Shown here one piece after another: positions 59,410 to 64,000 of a stretch of 64,000 nucleotides of DNA; within the stretch, counting starts at the first letter, position 1, and each line of letters starts with the position of its first letter. The notes under the pieces were generated by a model. It was not told the DNA's origin, did not search any database, and worked only from the letters and a program-made list of their open reading frames with translations. Made by a program: the position numbers and the translations under genes. This stretch comes from Chytridium lagenaria. Taxonomy: Eukaryota > Chytridiomycota > Chytridiomycetes > Chytridiales > Chytridiaceae. The stretch spans positions 1 through 64,000 of the forward strand of contig JAHLKC010000161.1 in the NCBI GenBank assembly GCA_025449115.1. The letters run 5' to 3'.

Positions 59410-60254
59410 TGTTGAATCTCTGTTGTATCGTTATAACAATTCAATAAACTCTTACTTTGCGATTCATGATGTTCATCCGTCGAACATGTTCATCCGACTG
59501 AACCAGAGAGACGACCTTTACGTCGCACGTTATAGATCTATATTCACGTTTGACTCGTATTTAACATGATCACATATCAGCTTTAACGCTGTAGCAAAAC
59601 TCAACTTGTTATTGCGGTACGCCAAATGACTAAGAGTTGCAGTTTTGCTACGTTGCGGAATGCCGATAGATCAAGTTAACTCGACGACGAGAATGTATAC
59701 TATAGATCTCAGCTCCGAGCACGCGTGATTATGTTCCGCACATAAGGTCTTTACACTTTATCATCTTATCGTCATTACACCCCAGGGTCCCGCACCCTTG
59801 GGTCAGCGCGTCAGGGTCCCGCTCCCCAGGGTCCCGCTCCCCAGGGTCCTGCACCCTGGGGTCCTGCACCCTGGGGACGTCGCTCCAAGCACCCTGAATC
59901 ACCTCCCCAGGGTCCTGAACCCTGGGGCGTCTCTCCGGTGTCTACCGCACCCTGGGATAGACCCTGCGGCAGACCCCCGGGCTCTTACACATGTTTATCA
60001 TGTGTAAGGACATATGTCAGCATATGTCACAGCCACCGTGAGAAGCAAGAGAAGCTGAGAAGCGCCACCAAAAGGCGTTATATGGAAACATCCCATCAAT
60101 TCTCAGCATCTGAGTGAGAAGTGCACTTTAAGTTCCCAGAGGACTTTTATTGAAAATGACTAAAAAGGGATCACTTTCCCCCTCCAAGTGGAAGTATCAG
60201 TTCAATCCTGTACTCTCTGCAATATCTATCGCGCATTCTCTCTAAACGTTAACA
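59410..60254 (+). repeat. 5' LTR of A2
   Basis: TGTTGAATCT...GTTAACA, 845 bp. It is 8 bp longer overall than the A1 LTR and has one extra 15 bp unit in the CCCAGGGTCC array. CAAAACTGC follows it at 60255. Confidence 0.8.
59778..59950. repeat. Palindromic CCCAGGGT/ACCCTGGG array in the A LTR
   Basis: About ten copies of CCAGGGTCC or its complement within 170 bp, many arranged as inverted pairs such as CCAGGGTCCTGCACCCTGG. A1 has the same array at 7750-7935 with one unit fewer. Confidence 0.75.
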
Positions 60255-60277
60255 CAAAACTGCTACATACTGTTATT

Positions 60278-63200
60278 ATGGCTGACACTACCTCCTCCAC
60301 CTCTCTGCGGCCCTCCAAGTTCATTGGCACCACTGTGGTTGAATTCGACGAGCAAGTTCGGAAGGTCAAGATCTACGCTCAGGCTCGAGGTGTTGAGCAT
60401 CTCTACGACGCTGGCACTGTGGTTCCGGCCATTCCTCTCGCTCCTGTGACCCAAGATCCTGGCCCTCCTCCGGCACTCGTGAATGCTCTCGCTCCTGGTG
60501 CTGCTCCCGACGAGGTCGCCATCTACACCGCTCAGACGGAACGCTTCAAGGTGGAGCTTAACTCATGGAATGCACGGTACACGGTGTTCAACCATGAACG
60601 CAACCGGTACCAGGCTGATCTCCTCCGTCGAGAGAAGCACATCAAGCAGAACGAGATTGCTAAATCCATCCTTGATGAGTGTTTTCCCGATTCCGATCGA
60701 AAAAGAGTTGAACACTTGACTAACGCTTCCGAGCAGGTCGCTGCGCTCCGTGCGCTTTACACTGTTGGTAATCTTGACGGTCAGGCCGGCCAGCAGTGGA
60801 ACATCAAGTGGGGTCACCTCAGGGTTGGTCCCACTGCTACTATGACCGATATTATCCGCTATATTGATCAGATCCTTGACCTTGTTGATGCTCATCAGAG
60901 GATCTATCCTAACGATTCCGATCGCAGGCAGATTCTTGATCTCTTGGTCGCCAAGTTTACTCATAACTGTCCGGCAGTCCCTGAGTTTACTGGTATTTCC
61001 GTTGCCGTCAACGATGGAGGTTCGTCGTCGTTCCTTCCCACTGTCGCTCCTGGCGACAATCCTCCCGAGGACTTCTATGCTCAAGGTGTGAATCGGTTCC
61101 GTACCAAGATTCAGACCGCGCTCAAGCAACTCCGCGCCAACGCATCGCTCTCTGAGAACCATGTGTTGCATGCTAGAGCAGCAAAGGCGAAATCTTCTAA
61201 GGCTGACGCCAACAAGAAGAAATCGTCGACTCCAAAGGTCTCAAAGCACTGCAAGATCCACGGCGACTGTATGCACGACGACTCTGAATGCCGCGCCCAG
61301 AAGCAGTCCAAGACAGCTGAGGGTGGCGTCAAGAAGAGGAAGACTCATAAGACGCCAACGGCAAGCACCAAGTGCACGGTGTGCCAGAAAGGTCATAAGG
61401 CATCTGACTGCCCGACTTTGAAGGCCATACTTGATGAGCAGGCTAAGGCTTACCGAGCCTCCGGCAAAGCATCTGCGGCCTCCGAAGCCATGGATGTCGA
61501 TAGTGAAGCTGACACTAAGGAGGTTCCGACTTCTTCAAAACAGAAAGCCTCCGGGAAAGCTAATCGCGTGGAGATCCCGCTGACTCAGAATGAGATTTCC
61601 TCTATCGTGAGAAAGCATCTTCGTGCAAATGCTGCTATAGTTCCTCGTCAGACTGTTCCGACAGTTACTTGTGAACTTAACGAGACGATTGTTGAACGCT
61701 TCCGAGCTCATTCAGCAGTTCACATCAAACTCGGTGGTCTTGTTGATTCTGGAGCTTCTGCCTGGATGTCTCCTATTGCCGATCTGTTCGACAATCTTAT
61801 CCTCCTAGCTCCAGGTGAGGAAGGCACTGTCCACCTCGCTGATGACCGTTCTGTACCGGTCAAAGGATATGGAGATGTTATGTACAAGTTCGGCGATCAT
61901 TTCCGTTTGATCAAACATGTTCTGTACGTCCCTGATCTTACTGAGCCTCTGTGTTCGGTATTGGGCATGATTGAGGGCACACAAGACTTAGTCGTCTTTT
62001 CGGCTGATGAGGTATATCTCTATATCCATCAAGAAGGTCGAACAATCACTATTGGCCGTCGTGTCGGTGACCTTTATCACCTCCTTACTACAGTAGACAC
62101 AGCACCAAAGCTAATGGAGATTACGGATGGTGATAATGAGGCTAATCACGTTACATCCGCATTATTGGTTCCGACTGATGAAGCAACCCTCCTCGGCGAC
62201 GAGTGGGATACCTGGTTACGCACCGCTCTTGGAGATGAACCTCTGGTTGAAGGATCCGCTCCTGCAGACAACCACGACATGGTTTTGGACTCACTTTCCG
62301 AAGTAAGTTCATCAAACTCGATTAGTAACGCCCAATCTAATCGTCTTTCTACAGCTGCATTTCTAGGCAAAAATGCAGACATGACCATAAAGGAAATCGT
62401 TATGCTGCATAAGCGATTTGGTCATGTTCATCCACGGATTCTTATCCAAACGATGACTCATGTAGATTGCATCACAGTAAATAAAAAGTTATTATCAGAC
62501 CCGTCTGTTATTTCTTTATTGAATGAGTCTATCCTTGAGAACTGTCTTATCTGTGCCCAAAATAAGATAGTCCAACGGCCCATAGTTCTTCATCCCAATC
62601 GGTCCGCCGAAAACTCTATAGAATCCATACCGATACTGTACCTTTACCTTGCCAAAATGAAAAAGGGTTGAAGTACTGGTTACCATTCGTCGACGAAGGT
62701 ACCCGATGGATTACCATACGCTTTGTTCGCGACAAAGGACAATCTGCTAGCATGACCATTTCGACCATAATGCAGTTGGAAAATGAAACCGGACTCCGCG
62801 TCGCGGAATTCAGATCTGACACAGGCGAAATTGCTACGTCTACAGACTTCCAGAAGTTCTGCACGGAAAAACTTCCGCCGATCACAATCTCACCATCACC
62901 ACCTTACACTAAGGAGCTCAATGGTTTGGTTGAACGGACTATCAGAAGCCTCAAAGTGATGGCATCCTGTATGCTTACTCAGTCCAAGCTTCCTGATATT
63001 TTCTACTCTCATGCACTCCTGTATAGCGCCCTTGTTAAGAACACGCTTTGGCACCCTTTTCTGAAAGGAACACCATATCAGTCGTTTACTGACAAGAAAC
63101 CCGATTTGACACGTATCAGATCGTTTGGTTGCCTGATCAGCATACACTTGCATCCAGATCAGCGGCGTGCGCTACATACCCGCGACAAATCCGAACTCGG

Positions 63201-64000
63201 GTTATTTTTGGGATATGAAGGACAGTCGCTTAAAGTAGTGAAAGCTTACAATTACCGAACGGGTACGATACGTCCCTACTATCATGTATACTTTCACGAT
63301 GGTGTATTCCCCGGAAACAGCCCATCGAAATCAGTCCTTGATGATCTACTATCAACTTATCCTGTTTCGACATTTTCCTTTGACGAAATACCAATTGAAA
63401 CAGAAGAGGAAGTCATTCCTGAGGATATTACTTCGGAAGTACTTATCCCAAATGATGATAGTGACTCCGAAGAAGAGGACCCGATTCCTTTCGTCACTTT
63501 CCCTATAAACTTTGACGATGAAATCACGCTTGTAGTACCTCCCGTTGTACTTGTTGCACCTCCTGAGGATGCACCACTATCAAGACGAACCAGATCACGT
63601 GCACCTGCTCCCGAATGGTCTCGTACTCCTGGCGTTACCTTCCGAGGTGATCCAGGCGACCGAGCTGCACGCAGTAAAGTCATCAAACCAAAGATTGTTT
63701 TCCCTGAACCAGCTCCGAGTTCAACTCCTCCTCAGAAAATCCCTATGTCACAAGTTCTTCCTTTACCTTCATCCGTTGAAGAAGCTATGTCACGGCCAGA
63801 TGAAGCACCATTTTGGTACGCGGCAATGTTGAAGGAATACAACGAACTTAAGCGACGTGGGACGTGGGATGAAGTACCTTTTCCGAAAGGTGCTCATCTA
63901 ATTGATGGAAGATGGGTTTTCGATCATAAGTTCGATCAAGACGGTAACCTTATCCGTTATAAGGCCCGTTGGGTTGCTCGAGGTTTCAGTCAAATTCCAG
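60278..64000 (+). pseudogene. A2 gag-pol polyprotein, one frameshift, incomplete
   Basis: The start is taken as ATG 60278, 23 bases after the LTR, as in B; an upstream in-frame ATG at 60188 lies inside the LTR. Gag spans about residues 1-450, with CTVCQKGHKASDC near residue 366. Protease DSGASAW is near residue 490. Integrase has HKRFGH (about residue 710) and CLICAQNK (about 757). A single missing base at 62585-62588 (ATAGTTC here, ATAGGTTC in A1) puts the frame to a stop at 62669-62671; in the shifted frame it is open to the window edge, with the integrase residues near 62700, 62815 and 62930 (NGLVERT), an acidic connector, and RT starting IDGRWVFDHKF near 63900. Copy-paste transposition through RNA is the family role. 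Confidence 0.9.

Larger units (their letters stand above)
59410..64000 (+). mobile_element. Copia-type LTR retrotransposon A2 (partial, runs off right edge)
   Basis: 5' LTR, gag, protease, integrase and the start of RT are present in copia order. It is in inverted orientation to A1. It is the better preserved of the two: one frameshift is seen in 3.7 kb. Confidence 0.95.

Noticed and set aside
1..64000. The window looks like one giant inverted repeat, with A1 and A2 at its ends and X and Y copies on both sides.
   Set aside because: The order is A-X-Y on the left but X-Y-A on the right, so the arms are not colinear; the copies are separate dispersed elements.

Overview
This 64 kb window is a nest of transposable elements from a eukaryotic nuclear genome, with no recognisable host housekeeping gene. 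It is most likely fungal: short GT-AG introns split the DNA-transposon genes, and two genes look like KDZ (Kyakuja/Dileera/Zisupton) transposases with KDZ-associated cysteine clusters, which are best known from fungi. The assignment to fungi is inference; genus cannot be named from the sequence.

Layout: (1) 1-8314, copia retrotransposon A1 on the minus strand, running off the left edge, with a 4.1 kb LTR element C nested at 1884-5973. (2) 8315-16244, a short dispersed repeat (X) carrying a full-length copia element B1 (8691-15108, target-site duplication CGGGT), then a solo B LTR. (3) 16245-23700, an unrecognised spliced gene with coiled coil and SR-rich tail (gene Q, 16405-18070), alternating purine-pyrimidine repeats, a decayed acidic/BED-like gene, a GGATGG minisatellite and an orphan ORF. 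(4) 23760-28085, a decayed LINE on the minus strand holding a solo LTR of family D. (5) 28208-31988, a KDZ element copy (Y1, minus) with a solo B LTR. (6) 32066-38485, two overlapping broken copies of B (B3a, B3b) with LTR scraps and a solo C LTR. (7) 38485-44198, B2, a minus-strand copy missing its 3' end, inserted in a different copia element E (44199-46105). (8) 46412-51629, a second X copy and KDZ element Y2. (9) 51630-58542, another KDZ element with ~200 bp terminal inverted repeats, a transposase gene, a companion gene and a solo B LTR. (10) 59410-64000, copia A2 on the plus strand, running off the right edge.

The repeats date one another. B1 and one solo B LTR have matching empty sites in the paralogous copies X2 and Y2 of the same window, and every intact B and D insertion shows a 5 bp duplication, whereas C shows 4 bp. 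The gag-pol genes of A and B are broken mainly by private one-base indels, many in homopolymer runs, although the B1 LTRs are almost identical; this means either very recent decay or residual sequencing error.

The most unusual material is the KDZ part: family Y carries clusters of a CGGCCGTATACGG-like motif in its introns and 3' region, and the unrelated gene Q has the same motif clusters and is followed by the same terminal block, which suggests that Q is carried by a related element. The TIR-bounded KDZ element at 51630-58542 likewise carries a second, unrecognised gene.
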